DNA from: Chryseomicrobium sp. FSL W7-1435 | Lineage (GTDB): Bacteria > Bacillota > Bacilli > Bacillales_A > Planococcaceae | Length of the DNA: 64,000 nucleotides | Direction: 5' to 3' | NCBI RefSeq assembly: GCF_038595005.1 | Contig: NZ_CP151997.1 | Location: 1,302,001-1,366,000, forward strand | Part shown: positions 54,048 to 63,953 of the stretch, one piece after another | Layout of the letters: every line of letters begins with the position of its first letter | Numbering within the stretch: the first letter of the stretch is position 1 | Notes under the pieces: model-generated | Seen by the model: the letters and a program-made list of their open reading frames with translations, nothing else | Databases searched by the model: none | What the model was told of the DNA's origin: nothing | Position numbers and translations under genes: made by a program

Positions 54048-54079
54048 AAGGGGGTACATACATAGAAGGGGTGAAGGAT

Positions 54080-55798
54080 ATGAAACTTGAAACACTACCA
54101 GCAGTACAAGGAGATTACAATCTCTCCGATTATGAGAAATTTTCACAAGACTTTTCGTGGGAAAATGCTTCAGAAGTATTTGATTGGCACACTACAGGAA
54201 AACTAAACATTGTTCATGAAGCAATCGATCGTCATGCTAAATCAGGAAATAAAAATAAAGTCGCTCTTTACTATCAAGATGGCACTCGGAAAGAAAGCTA
54301 TACATTCTACGAGATGATGCGGCATGTAAATCGTGCGGCTAATACACTTTCAAAACATTCTTCACTGGAGAAGGGCGACCGCATGTTTATTTTCATGCCT
54401 CGTTCACCAGAACTTTATTTTGCGCTTTTAGGAGCTTTAAAAATGGGTGTCATTGTTGGACCATTATTTGAAGCTTTCATGGAAGGTGCTGTGTTTGATC
54501 GTCTAGAGGATAGTGAAGCGAAGGTTCTAGTGACAACGCCTGACCTATTGTCTCGAGTTCCAGTGGATAAGTTGCCAAACCTAGAAACGATTTTCTTAGT
54601 AGGAGAATATGACAACTATGATTCAAAATATGTAGACTTCACAGCGGGACTGCAAGAAGCAAGTGATAAATTTGAAACGGTGTGGGTAGACAAAGAAGAC
54701 GGTCTCGTTCTTCACTACACATCAGGTTCAACAGGCAAACCGAAAGGGATTTTGCACGTTCATGGGGCAATGGTCCAACAGTATCATACGATGAAGTGGG
54801 TCATGGACATTCGTGACAACGATATTTATTGGTGTACAGCTGACCCAGGGTGGGTTACAGGAACAGTATATGGTGTATTCGGCCCATGGTTAACAGGAAC
54901 TACATCACTTGTTTTAGGTGGTCGTTTCTCTCCAGACGCATGGTACAAAGCAATACAAGATTACGGAGTAACCGTTTGGTACAGTGCACCAACTGCCTTC
55001 CGGATGTTGATGGGTGCCGGAGATAATCTTGTGAAACACTATGATCTTTCCACGTTACGTCATTTGCTTTCAGTAGGGGAACCGTTAAACCCTGAAGTAG
55101 TGAAGTGGGGTATGCAAGTATTCAACTTACGTATTCACGACACATGGTGGATGACCGAAACTGGATCACAAATGATTTGTAATTACCCTACTATGGCAAT
55201 TAAGCCTGGATCGATGGGTAAACCAATTCCTGGTGTCTATGCTGCAATTATTGACAATGAGGGCAAGGAAGTTCCACCACTCACAATGGGGAATCTCGCT
55301 ATCAAAAAAGGCTGGCCATCAATGATGCGTCAGGTCTGGAACAATAAAGAAAAATATGAGTCTTACTTCATGAACGACGAATGGTACTTTTCAGGGGATT
55401 CAGCTTACATGGATGAAGAAGGATACTTCTGGTTCCAAGGACGTGTGGATGACGTCATCATGACTTCTGGGGAACGTGTCGGGCCGTTTGAAGTAGAGAG
55501 TAAACTAATCGAGCACCCTGCTGTTATGGAGGCTGGCGTTATTGGTAAGCCAGATCCTGTCCGTGGCGAAATCATTAAAGCATTTATTGCACTTAATGAA
55601 GGTTATGAGCAGTCGGATGAACTAATAGCTGAAATTCAGCAGTTTGTTAAAAAAGGACTTGCCGCGCATGCTGCACCTCGAGAAATCGAATTCAAAGACA
55701 AATTGCCAAAAACACGAAGCGGAAAAATTATGCGTCGTGTATTGAAAGCTTGGGAATTAAACCTGCCGACAGGCGACCTTTCCACAATGGAAGACTAA
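54080..55798 (+). CDS. acsA: Acetyl-CoA synthetase AcsA
   Basis: AMP-forming acetate-CoA ligase, 572 residues. Motifs YTSGSTGKPKGILHVHG, WWMTETGSQM and the C-terminal PKTRSGKIMRRVLKAWE, whose lysine is the site acetylated by AcuA. ATG 54080 has GAAGGGGTGAAGG upstream; GTG 54071 overlaps that site. Divergent from acuABC, so the enzyme and its on/off system are encoded together. Confidence 0.96.
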   Translation: MKLETLPAVQGDYNLSDYEKFSQDFSWENASEVFDWHTTGKLNIVHEAIDRHAKSGNKNKVALYYQDGTRKESYTFYEMMRHVNRAANTLSKHSSLEKGDRMFIFMPRSPELYFALLGALKMGVIVGPLFEAFMEGAVFDRLEDSEAKVLVTTPDLLSRVPVDKLPNLETIFLVGEYDNYDSKYVDFTAGLQEASDKFETVWVDKEDGLVLHYTSGSTGKPKGILHVHGAMVQQYHTMKWVMDIRDNDIYWCTADPGWVTGTVYGVFGPWLTGTTSLVLGGRFSPDAWYKAIQDYGVTVWYSAPTAFRMLMGAGDNLVKHYDLSTLRHLLSVGEPLNPEVVKWGMQVFNLRIHDTWWMTETGSQMICNYPTMAIKPGSMGKPIPGVYAAIIDNEGKEVPPLTMGNLAIKKGWPSMMRQVWNNKEKYESYFMNDEWYFSGDSAYMDEEGYFWFQGRVDDVIMTSGERVGPFEVESKLIEHPAVMEAGVIGKPDPVRGEIIKAFIALNEGYEQSDELIAEIQQFVKKGLAAHAAPREIEFKDKLPKTRSGKIMRRVLKAWELNLPTGDLSTMED

Positions 55799-55807
55799 TA
55801 GATACCC

Positions 55808-55839
55808 AAATCCAGCCTGATAGTGAGGCTGGATTTTTG
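55808..55839 (+). terminator. Terminator of acsA
   Basis: AATCCAGCCT, loop GATAGTG, AGGCTGGATT, then TTTG. Confidence 0.88.
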
Positions 55840-55845
55840 TATAGG

Positions 55846-55885
55846 CAAAAAAACAGGTACACCGACTTCAGTCAGTGTACCTGTT
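55846..55885 (-). terminator. Terminator of the PBP gene
   Basis: On the minus strand AACAGGTACAC pairs with GTGTACCTGTT, followed by TTTTTT; the loop itself can pair GACT/AGTC. Confidence 0.88.
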
Positions 55886-55890
55886 AACTA

Positions 55891-58800
55891 TTATTCGCTA
55901 TCGTCTGGCTCTTCTGGATCTGTTGGTTCGACCGGTTCAACCGGTTCTTCAGGTTCTTCTGGCTCTGAATCATTACCGCCTCCAGTATTACCGCCACCTG
56001 AAGCAGGTGGAGTAGGGGTTGGAGTTGGTGTCGGTTCAGGGGTTGGTTCAGGACGTTCACGAGTAATCACGTTTGAAGGTGCTGACTGTAATCCAGTTAT
56101 ATCGACAGCTCGAACGGAATAATCACCGAATCCTCCTAACACATAACTATTTGCACTAGCTTGTGGTATAGCAGCAATACGAGTAGTTCCCTGATAAATA
56201 TAATACCCGACGACATCTGCTGATGGTGAGTTCGTCCAAGTCATCACACTATTGGCTACTGCAGCTGAAACGCCAGCTGGAGCTACAGCGTCTGCTTGGA
56301 AACTATTTTCCGAGACGACATTTGATGCAAAGCCTGTGTTTTCAGGGAACAATTTACTTGCATTGCCTCCGAAACGACCAAGCATACGATCAATAAAGCT
56401 TTGACTTACACCGAATCCACCACGGACAACAAACTCTTGTGGAGTAGAATCAAGTGCACGGTAACGATTTCCATTAATGGTTACATAAGATGAACTTACT
56501 AAACTGTCATCTGGTTTTGTTGGTAAGAACGTTGCGGCATTAAATAAATCTGACTTGACCAGTCCTGCATTTGAACAAGCAGAAGAGGGAGCAAGACCTG
56601 AAATACCACAGAATGAGCGCTCAACTACTCCTTCAGGACGTTGGAAAGTCTTATTTGGAGCAGCAATCAATTCTGGGTTGACGTCATAAAGGCCGTTCAT
56701 AATATTTGACCATAATGTGTTAGATCGAACAGAAGGGTGACCATACGTATTGTTCATATAGAACAATGTGTTGTCGCCAGCTTTGAAATTGTAATTGTCA
56801 TACCCTAGCCATACGCTAAGAGTGACGTTTGGATTATAACCAATTAACCAAGCATCTTTATGATCTTGAGTAGTACCTGTTTTTCCAGCGAAATCTGAAC
56901 TAAATTTCAATCGCGAGTTAGCAACAGTAGCTGTTCCTTCATCGAAGACATCACGCATCATGTCATTCATGATATAAGAAGTTGCTGCACTAAATACTTG
57001 TACAGGTTCAGCTTGATGTTCGAAAACAATATTGCCTTCAACGTCTTCAATTTTTTCAATTAGATACGCGTCTACAAACGATCCGTTATTGGCAAGCATA
57101 GAATAAGCATTTGTGTTTTCTTCAATCGTGACACCTTTATTAGTTCCGCCAATTGATAAAGACAAGTTATTATTTTCAGCATCTGCTACACTATCAAAGC
57201 CCATTTTATGAAGAAATTCGATAGGCTTGCGATCCATGATTTGATCATAGAGACGAATGGCTGTTAAGTTTTGAGAAGTAGTTAATGCACTGCGTAAAGG
57301 AATGATTCCTTTTTCTTGATCAGGATTGTAGTTCTCAGGTGACCAGCCATCGTTAGAGGCATCTGTGAATGAAAACTCGACATCTACGACTGGTGTACCT
57401 GCTCCAGCAACACCATATTCAATGGCAGGTGCGTAAACCATTAAAGGCTTGAAAGTAGAACCAGGTGATCGAATTGCTTGAGTAGAGTGATTTAATGCTT
57501 CTAAGTTGTGATCACGCCCACCCATGAAGGCAAGAATTCTACCAGTTTGGTTTTCAAGAAGCATTCCACCCACTTGAACGGGTTCTTCAACTGTTTCAAT
57601 TTCACCAGTCTCTGAATTCTTTACTTCTTTTACTCGAGTGTAGCCATACATATCATAAGAACTTTTGACTTCTTCCATTTTACGCATCAACGCTTCATCA
57701 ATTGTCGTGTGGATGCGGTAGCCACCCGTTGCGATTTCTTGACGAGCAAGCTGACGGTACTCTGTGCGTAGGGATGAATCTCCATCGATTCGAGCTGGAT
57801 CAAGTCCATCGCGTTCAGCCAGGACTTTGGCCATGATAGTCGTTACACGCTCTTCAACTTCGATTGTTAACCAAGGTAGGTCTTCATAAGTCGATGACTC
57901 ACGAGGTTTAAAATCTTTAGTAATATCGTAAGCAAGAGCTTCTTGGTACTGCTCCTCAGTAATATATTCCGTTTCACTCATACGGAATAGGACCGTTTTC
58001 ATTCGGTCAATACCAGGTTGCAGTCCTTCAGCATCTTTCAGTTGTCCTTGACTCGTAAACGGTGTATAGCGATAAGGGGCTTGTGGGATACCAGCAATAT
58101 AAGCAGACTGAGCTAGATTTAAGTCTTTAGCTTCGACACCAAAGATACCTTGCGCAGCTGTTTCGATTCCAGCTATATTTCTTCCGCTAGAATTACGTCC
58201 ATAAGGAATGATGTTTAAATAAGCTTCTAAAATTTCTTCTTTGTTCATATATTCTTCTAATCGCATGGCCAGCAAAATTTCTTTTGCCTTACGGGAATAG
58301 GAAACTTCATTTGTGAGAATCTGGTTTTTAATAATTTGTTGCGTTAATGTAGATCCACCGGTTTGGGTGTCTGCATTTGTAATATCTTGGACAAGTCCTC
58401 GTAGAACAGCTTTCGGTACTATTCCGTCATGTACTTGAAAATATTCATCTTCCGTGGCAAATACTGCATTTAATACATTTTCAGAAACAGAGTCTAATTT
58501 TGTTTCAGTACGCTCTAAGTCTGTCCTCATTTTTCCAAAATAGTTATCGTCTTTGAAATAGATTTCGGATGTTTCTTCATACGTGAAAACAGCGCTTCTC
58601 ATTTGGTCTGGCGTCCGCAACGGCTCGTCTTTAACAAGCGCTGCAAAATAACCGGCTCCAACTGAAGCACCAAAAGCACCTAGTACTGTGAATATAATGA
58701 TGAATAAGAGTACTAAGTTCCAAAAAACACTTCCTGTGATGCGTAATGCTTTGGCCCATTTTGAACGGGTCCAGCTATCTAGTCGTTCTTTCCAATTCAA
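55891..58800 (-). CDS. Class A penicillin-binding protein (PBP1A type) with FN3 domain
   Basis: Bifunctional peptidoglycan synthase, 969 residues. One membrane segment (25-48), GT51 transglycosylase with catalytic Glu in ATEDEYF (E117) and GGSTLTQQIIKN, and a transpeptidase with SPGSTFKP, SQN and KTGTTQDHKDAW. A fibronectin III-like domain (~860-940) and an acidic Pro/Thr/Gly-rich tail follow. The start is TTG (58798-58800) with AGGGGG nine bases upstream. It stands alone between acsA and tyrS; the cognate gene name in B. subtilis is uncertain, so none is given. Confidence 0.92.
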   Translation of the reverse strand: MNWKERLDSWTRSKWAKALRITGSVFWNLVLLFIIIFTVLGAFGASVGAGYFAALVKDEPLRTPDQMRSAVFTYEETSEIYFKDDNYFGKMRTDLERTETKLDSVSENVLNAVFATEDEYFQVHDGIVPKAVLRGLVQDITNADTQTGGSTLTQQIIKNQILTNEVSYSRKAKEILLAMRLEEYMNKEEILEAYLNIIPYGRNSSGRNIAGIETAAQGIFGVEAKDLNLAQSAYIAGIPQAPYRYTPFTSQGQLKDAEGLQPGIDRMKTVLFRMSETEYITEEQYQEALAYDITKDFKPRESSTYEDLPWLTIEVEERVTTIMAKVLAERDGLDPARIDGDSSLRTEYRQLARQEIATGGYRIHTTIDEALMRKMEEVKSSYDMYGYTRVKEVKNSETGEIETVEEPVQVGGMLLENQTGRILAFMGGRDHNLEALNHSTQAIRSPGSTFKPLMVYAPAIEYGVAGAGTPVVDVEFSFTDASNDGWSPENYNPDQEKGIIPLRSALTTSQNLTAIRLYDQIMDRKPIEFLHKMGFDSVADAENNNLSLSIGGTNKGVTIEENTNAYSMLANNGSFVDAYLIEKIEDVEGNIVFEHQAEPVQVFSAATSYIMNDMMRDVFDEGTATVANSRLKFSSDFAGKTGTTQDHKDAWLIGYNPNVTLSVWLGYDNYNFKAGDNTLFYMNNTYGHPSVRSNTLWSNIMNGLYDVNPELIAAPNKTFQRPEGVVERSFCGISGLAPSSACSNAGLVKSDLFNAATFLPTKPDDSLVSSSYVTINGNRYRALDSTPQEFVVRGGFGVSQSFIDRMLGRFGGNASKLFPENTGFASNVVSENSFQADAVAPAGVSAAVANSVMTWTNSPSADVVGYYIYQGTTRIAAIPQASANSYVLGGFGDYSVRAVDITGLQSAPSNVITRERPEPTPEPTPTPTPTPPASGGGNTGGGNDSEPEEPEEPVEPVEPTDPEEPDDSE

Positions 58801-58864
58801 GGTCGTGCACCCCCTAAAATATCACTTCATTATACCATATTTAGTTAGTTGATTTCGATAGTTA

Positions 58865-58892
58865 TTGACAACTCATTTGAATTGAGTAAAAT
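58865..58892 (+). promoter_or_regulatory. Sigma-A promoter of tyrS
   Basis: TTGACA (58865-58870), 16-base spacer, TAAAAT (58887-58892). Transcription would start near 58899. Confidence 0.75.
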
Positions 58893-58898
58893 AGGGGT

Positions 58899-59117
58899 AT
58901 ATTTAAGCGATGAGTAAATGCGAGTAGCTTACGGTCAATGCCATTAGAAATCTGGTGGGTGCTGAAAACCAGACATTGCCGTAAGTGAAGTACAGTTTAG
59001 GAGCTTGACGTAGGACGGCGTTAACGTCATTCAAGTGAGAAGGAGATAGCTCCTTTCTAAACTGGGTGGTACCGCGCATTCAAGCGTCCCTGCATCTTTT
59101 TGATGCAGGGATTTTTT
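58899..59117 (+). promoter_or_regulatory. T-box leader of tyrS (Tyr TAC specifier)
   Basis: The stem I sequence is followed by GTGAAGTACAGTTT, in which TAC is the tyrosine specifier. The T-box AAACTGGGTGGTACCGCG is at 59059-59076. The terminator TCCCTGCATC/GATGCAGGGA is at 59087-59111 with a T run. It explains the 351-nt gap between the PBP gene and tyrS. Confidence 0.94.
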
Positions 59118-59127
59118 GTTTTTTTGA

Positions 59128-60420
<1,293 letters not shown>

Positions 60421-60476
60421 ATGGTATTAAGAATTGTTGAAAAAAATCAAAATTGACTAATTTTTTGTTGTGGAGA

Positions 60477-60487
60477 TGTGGTACACT
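60477..60487 (+). promoter_or_regulatory. Extended -10 promoter of the 62-aa gene
   Basis: TGTGG followed by TACACT: a TRTG-type -16 element and -10. No good -35 was seen. Confidence 0.5.
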
Positions 60488-60521
60488 AGCATATATATGA
60501 ACCTATGCAAGGAGTAACGGA

Positions 60522-60710
60522 ATGTCCCTAACAAAAATTTGTGTAGTTAACGTAGTTGATGATTTTTTTGTGATCTTAAATGAAAAAGAAACAAATGACC
60601 GTATTTTTATTCCAAAGGATAAATTTACTATCAAAGCCAAGCCAGGTGACGAACTTGAAATCACGCGTGATGAACGTTTGAATGGCTATATTTTTAAAGA
60701 AATTATGTAA
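60522..60710 (+). CDS. Small hypothetical protein (62 aa)
   Basis: 62 residues with no membrane segment or signal peptide. It has its own ribosome site (AAGGAG, eight bases from ATG 60522), an extended -10 and a strong terminator, so it is likely to be expressed. The pattern of beta-strand-like stretches (ICVVNVVDDFFVILNEKE, DRIFIPKDKF, KPGDELEITRDERL) recalls small DUF3006-type proteins, but I cannot confirm that. Function unknown. Confidence 0.75.
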   Translation: MSLTKICVVNVVDDFFVILNEKETNDRIFIPKDKFTIKAKPGDELEITRDERLNGYIFKEIM

Positions 60711-60713
60711 CCC

Positions 60714-60753
60714 AAAAACCCTGTCCTCAAATTTTTGAGGGCAGGGGTTTTTG
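60714..60753 (+). terminator. Terminator of the 62-aa gene
   Basis: AAAACCCTGTCCTCAAA pairs with TTTGAGGGCAGGGGTTTT, then TTG. Confidence 0.88.
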
Positions 60754-60777
60754 TTTGGAAGGAGACAGGTTGTAATT

Positions 60778-60900
60778 GGTTTCCATAAAACGGCTTCAGA
60801 TCTACAAATACGTTTACTTGTTCTAGAAAGTGAGTTACTTGTCTTAGAAATCGAGTCACTTGCCTTAGAATTTATAGTACTTGTTCCAGAACGGCCGCTC
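60778..60900 (-). repeat. 123-nt modular element, copy C3
   Basis: Read on the minus strand: head GAGCGGCCGTTC, four 21-nt modules starting TGGAACAAGT, TAAGGCAAGT, TAAGACAAGT and TAGAACAAGT, tail TAGATCTGAAGCCGTTTTAT followed by GGAAACC. Head and tail match copies C1 and C2, but all module core words differ from theirs while resembling each other. Confidence 0.85.
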
Positions 60901-60911
60901 AGTTTGTAGAG

Positions 60912-61212
60912 TGGCGTTCTCCACATCTAACTCAATCGAGTTCCGAACGCCTTCCACATCTAACGCAGTCGAGTTGCAGGCGTTAGAAATACATTCAAAA
61001 ATCAATCGTACCCACAGAGGCAAAGAACGCCTCTATGTGCACGCTTGATTCCCGAAGCATTTCTGGGCGAACGCCTTCCACATCTAACCGTAATCGAGTT
61101 CCAGGCGTTAGAAATACATTCGAAAATCAATCGCACCCACAGAGGCAAAGAACGCCTCTATGTGCACGCTTGATTCCCGAAGCATTTCTGGGCGAACGCC
61201 TTCCACATCTAA
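60912..61212 (-). repeat. Tandem array of ~124-nt units
   Basis: Two nearly identical units start with CGCCTTCCACATCTAA at 60948 and 61072 (periods 124 and 125); a partial third begins at 61197, and a shortened one lies at 60912-60947. Each has a hairpin GAGGC-AAAGAAC-GCCTC. On the minus strand a unit runs from TTTAGATGTGGA to GAACTCGATT and is homologous to the module at 10878-10999. Together with the adjacent modular element it fills the 537-nt gap between the 62-aa gene and rpsD. Open frames here are short and lack ribosome sites. Confidence 0.9.
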
Positions 61213-61214
61213 AC

Positions 61215-61241
61215 AAAAAAACCTCCCACAAGGGGAGGTTT
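61215..61241 (-). terminator. Terminator of rpsD
   Basis: On the minus strand AACCTCCC, loop CTTGT, GGGAGGTT, then TTTTT. Confidence 0.88.
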
Positions 61242-61247
61242 GAGAAA

Positions 61248-61850
61248 TTAACGTGAGTAGAATTCTACGATAAGAGCTTCGTTGATTTCAGCAGATAATT
61301 CGCTACGCTCTGGAAGGCGAGTGAATTTACCAACTTTTTTGTCAGCGTCAAACTCTAAGTACTCAGGTACGAAGTTGTTTACTTCGATTGATTCGTTAAC
61401 AGCTGTAAGGTCTTGAGATTTTTCACGAAGTGAGATCTCTTGGCCTGGTTTTACTAAATAAGAAGGAATATCAACGCGTGCGCCATCAACCATTACGTGG
61501 CCGTGGTTTACTAATTGACGTGCTCCGCGACGAGTGCGAGCAAGACCTAAACGGTAAACTAAGTTATCTAGGCGAGTTTCAAGAAGAACCATGAAGTTTT
61601 CACCTTGTTTACCTTGAAGCTTAGCAGCTCTGTTGAATAAAGTTTTGAACTGGCGCTCATTTAAACCATAAGAGTGACGTAGCTTTTGCTTCTCTTGAAG
61701 TTGTAAGCCGTACTCAGAGATTTTTTTGCGTTGGTTTGGACCGTGTTGCCCTGGAGCGTACGGACGCTTTTCTAATTCTTTACCTGTGCCGCTTAGAGAA
61801 ATTCCAAGGCGACGAGACAATTTCCATGATGGACCTGTATAACGAGACAT
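61248..61850 (-). CDS. rpsD: 30S ribosomal protein S4
   Basis: 200 residues. N-terminal [20 protein letters not shown], the S4 domain around [20 protein letters not shown] and the end [10 protein letters not shown] are standard. ATG 61848-61850 has GAGGAGG upstream; the frame continues 21 codons before it, but those lie in the leader. It has its own promoter and a structured 5' leader in which S4 can repress its synthesis. Confidence 0.98.
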   Translation of the reverse strand: MSRYTGPSWKLSRRLGISLSGTGKELEKRPYAPGQHGPNQRKKISEYGLQLQEKQKLRHSYGLNERQFKTLFNRAAKLQGKQGENFMVLLETRLDNLVYRLGLARTRRGARQLVNHGHVMVDGARVDIPSYLVKPGQEISLREKSQDLTAVNESIEVNNFVPEYLEFDADKKVGKFTRLPERSELSAEINEALIVEFYSR

Positions 61851-62034
61851 TATAGTCTCCTCCTCTGTTGGTTTTATTTTGTTGTAAAATAAAAACCAAT
61901 TGCATTCAGTCAAACGTCTATTTTGTCATCGGGTGATTTCGCCCATGCAGCCGGTGGGTTACGTATCACTTCCACAGTAAAGTGGGACAAACTAGCAGCA
62001 TCTGACCATACAACTGCTGCGTTTATTTTACACA
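61851..62034 (-). promoter_or_regulatory. S4 autoregulatory leader of rpsD
   Basis: A ~184-nt untranslated leader. Minus-strand pairing segments include GCAGCAGTTGTATGG with CAGATGCTGC, GGGCGAAATCACCC, and a hairpin TTGGTTTTATTTT region before the ribosome site. B. subtilis rpsD has an S4-binding leader of this type; identity here is inferred from position and general pattern, not from a covariance model. Confidence 0.65.
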
Positions 62035-62040
62035 AAGGCC

Positions 62041-62069
62041 ATTGTATAATAAATTCCAAAGCCTGTCAA
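62041..62069 (-). promoter_or_regulatory. Sigma-A promoter of rpsD
   Basis: On the minus strand TTGACA (62064-62069), 17-base spacer, TACAAT (62041-62046). Full consensus -35. Confidence 0.88.
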
Positions 62070-62119
62070 GGGATTCAGCAGTACATCTAGTAACACTGGT
62101 CTGACTTCTTAGGAAACCA

Positions 62120-62168
62120 TTGCCATTCAACATAACGACAGAGTAAACTATCATTGAAAGCGTTTACA
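62120..62168 (+). promoter_or_regulatory. Promoter and cre site of the methionine gamma-lyase gene
   Basis: TTGCCA (62120-62125), 18-base spacer, TAAACT (62144-62149). TGAAAGCGTTTACA at 62155-62168 fits the cre consensus TGWAANCGNTNWCA at all 14 positions and covers the expected start of transcription, the classic place for CcpA repression. Confidence 0.75.
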
Positions 62169-62188
62169 TTACAAAGGGGTGCTTTACA

Positions 62189-63361
62189 TTGAGAAACGAT
62201 ACTCGGTTGATCCATGAAGGAATGGACCCGAAACAACATCATGACAGCCTAACTGTACCGCTCTACCAAACGTCTACTTATACTTTCCATAGTGCAGAGC
62301 AAGGGCAACGTAGATTTGCAGGAGAAGAGAGTGGAGGAATATATTCTCGTTTAGGAAATCCTACAGTAGAGGTTTTAGAAAAACGGATGATGGCATTGGA
62401 AAATGGCGGAGGGGCACTGGCATTTGGATCTGGTATGGCGGCAGTGAGCACTATCTTGGTTCACTTAACAAAAGCAGGCGACCACATTCTTTGCTCAAAA
62501 GGATTATACGGCTGCACATTTGGTTTACTAGGAATCTTCGAAACAAAATATAACATTACGCATACACTTTCTGAGCTTGCCTCACGACAAGAAATAGAAG
62601 AAGCATTAACGGATAAAACCACCGTCATTTATGTCGAATCACCAATCAATCCAACCATGGAAATTGTGGATTTAGCTCTAGTTTGTGAAGTGGCGAAGGA
62701 ACGCGGAATTCGTGTCGTAGTGGACAATACTTTCTGTTCACCTTATCTACAACAACCACTTGTGATTGGAGCAGACTTTGTTTTGCACAGTGCCACTAAA
62801 TACCTCAATGGTCATGGGGATGTCATTGCAGGTATTCTAGTTGGAAGAGATGCAGATGAAATGCACCAAATACGAATGACTGTTCAAAAAGACTACGGCG
62901 GGATTATCTCACCATTCGATGCATGGTTGATCTTACGCGGTTTGAAAACTCTTCATGTACGTATGGACCGTCATGTAACTAATGCAGAAAAGCTTTTGAG
63001 CTATTTAAAAACGGAACCTGCCATCAGCAAAATCTTCTATCCGTTTGATGAGGATCATCCACAAATGGCAATTGCTAAAAAGCAAATGAAAGCGGGCGGA
63101 GGGCTTATTTCTTTTGTGATCGAGGGAGGCACGGAGGCAGCGCAACGATTTTTAAATAACTTAAGGCTGATCCATGTGGCTGTTAGTTTAGGAGATGCCG
63201 AGACACTGATTCAACATCCTGCCACGATGACGCATTCAGTTGTGCCAGAGGAGGATCGTCTAGCCATGGGAATTGACAATGGTATGCTTCGTTTATCGGT
63301 CGGTTTAGAAGATGCAGAAGATATTATCGATGACTTGAAGAAAGCATTTCAAGCGATTTAA
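62189..63361 (+). CDS. Methionine gamma-lyase (Cys/Met metabolism PLP enzyme)
   Basis: 390-residue PLP enzyme of the cystathionine gamma-synthase family. The PLP lysine is K204 in SATKYLNGHGDV. Tyr107 and Cys109 in GLYGCTFGLLG match the Tyr/Cys pair typical of methionine gamma-lyases, which cleave methionine to methanethiol, 2-oxobutyrate and ammonia; cystathionine gamma-lyase is the alternative. The start is TTG 62189 with AAGGGGTG eight bases upstream. A consensus cre site at the promoter fits a catabolic role. Transcribed alone. Confidence 0.9.
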   Translation: MRNDTRLIHEGMDPKQHHDSLTVPLYQTSTYTFHSAEQGQRRFAGEESGGIYSRLGNPTVEVLEKRMMALENGGGALAFGSGMAAVSTILVHLTKAGDHILCSKGLYGCTFGLLGIFETKYNITHTLSELASRQEIEEALTDKTTVIYVESPINPTMEIVDLALVCEVAKERGIRVVVDNTFCSPYLQQPLVIGADFVLHSATKYLNGHGDVIAGILVGRDADEMHQIRMTVQKDYGGIISPFDAWLILRGLKTLHVRMDRHVTNAEKLLSYLKTEPAISKIFYPFDEDHPQMAIAKKQMKAGGGLISFVIEGGTEAAQRFLNNLRLIHVAVSLGDAETLIQHPATMTHSVVPEEDRLAMGIDNGMLRLSVGLEDAEDIIDDLKKAFQAI

Positions 63362-63387
63362 CTTTAAGATATCTCATTACAATTGAA

Positions 63388-63447
63388 AAAGACTAGCACC
63401 CGAGGTCAACTCTTAACGAGCGGACGTCGGTGCTAGTCTTTATTTTT
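63388..63447. terminator. Bidirectional terminator, gamma-lyase / fRMsr
   Basis: AAAGACTAGCACC pairs with GGTGCTAGTCTTT across a 28-nt loop that can itself pair in part (GACCTC-type, ACGTC); followed by ATTTTT, preceded by AAAA. Confidence 0.85.
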
Positions 63448-63473
63448 ACTATGTTACAAATTCTGAAGAGAAA

Positions 63474-63953
63474 TCAGATATGCTTCATTAAATGACGAAC
63501 AAATGTCTCAAGCCCTGCTTGATCTTGTTCTGAAAAACGAGCTTTAGATGGGCTATCAATATCTAGCACACCGATAACTTCTCCGTCTTTGATTAAAGGG
63601 ATAACGATTTCTGAATTAGAAGCTGCATCACAAGCAATATGACCAGGAAATACGTGTACATCTTCAATACGAAGAGTGCGTCGTTCCGATACAGCTGTCC
63701 CACAAACGCCGCGTCCTACCGCAATGCGCACGCAAGCAGGTAACCCTTGAAAAGGTCCAAGGACCAATTCTCCTTGCTCCATTAAATAGAAGCCCACCCA
63801 ATTAGTATCCTCTAAAAACTGGTTCAAAAGAGCGGAAGCATTACTTAAATTTGCAATCTGATTCGATTCTCCATCAAGTAGTGCATCTAATTGTTTTGCT
63901 AGTAATCCATAATTTTCTTCAAGTGAAGCGGAGTAGGACTGTTTCGTAAACAT
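63474..63953 (-). CDS. msrC: Free methionine-(R)-sulfoxide reductase (GAF, YtsP-like)
   Basis: 159 residues forming a single GAF domain of the fRMsr type. The three conserved cysteines are C74 (LPACVRIAVG), C84 (GRGVCGTA) and C108 (HIACDAASNSE). It reduces free methionine-R-sulfoxide, so it sits sensibly beside a methionine-degrading enzyme. Three ATG codons occur in a row; the third (63951-63953) has the best spacing to GAGGA. Past 63959 the last ~40 bases of the window hold no feature that I can support. Confidence 0.9.
   Translation of the reverse strand: MFTKQSYSASLEENYGLLAKQLDALLDGESNQIANLSNASALLNQFLEDTNWVGFYLMEQGELVLGPFQGLPACVRIAVGRGVCGTAVSERRTLRIEDVHVFPGHIACDAASNSEIVIPLIKDGEVIGVLDIDSPSKARFSEQDQAGLETFVRHLMKHI

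Noticed and set aside
55823-56122. 99-codon Gly/Ser-rich open frame on the plus strand
   Set aside because: It is antisense to the Pro/Glu-rich tail of the class A PBP and includes the terminator region.
61035-61256. 73-codon open frame in the tandem array before rpsD
   Set aside because: It lies on the repeated units and the rpsD terminator and lacks a ribosome site.
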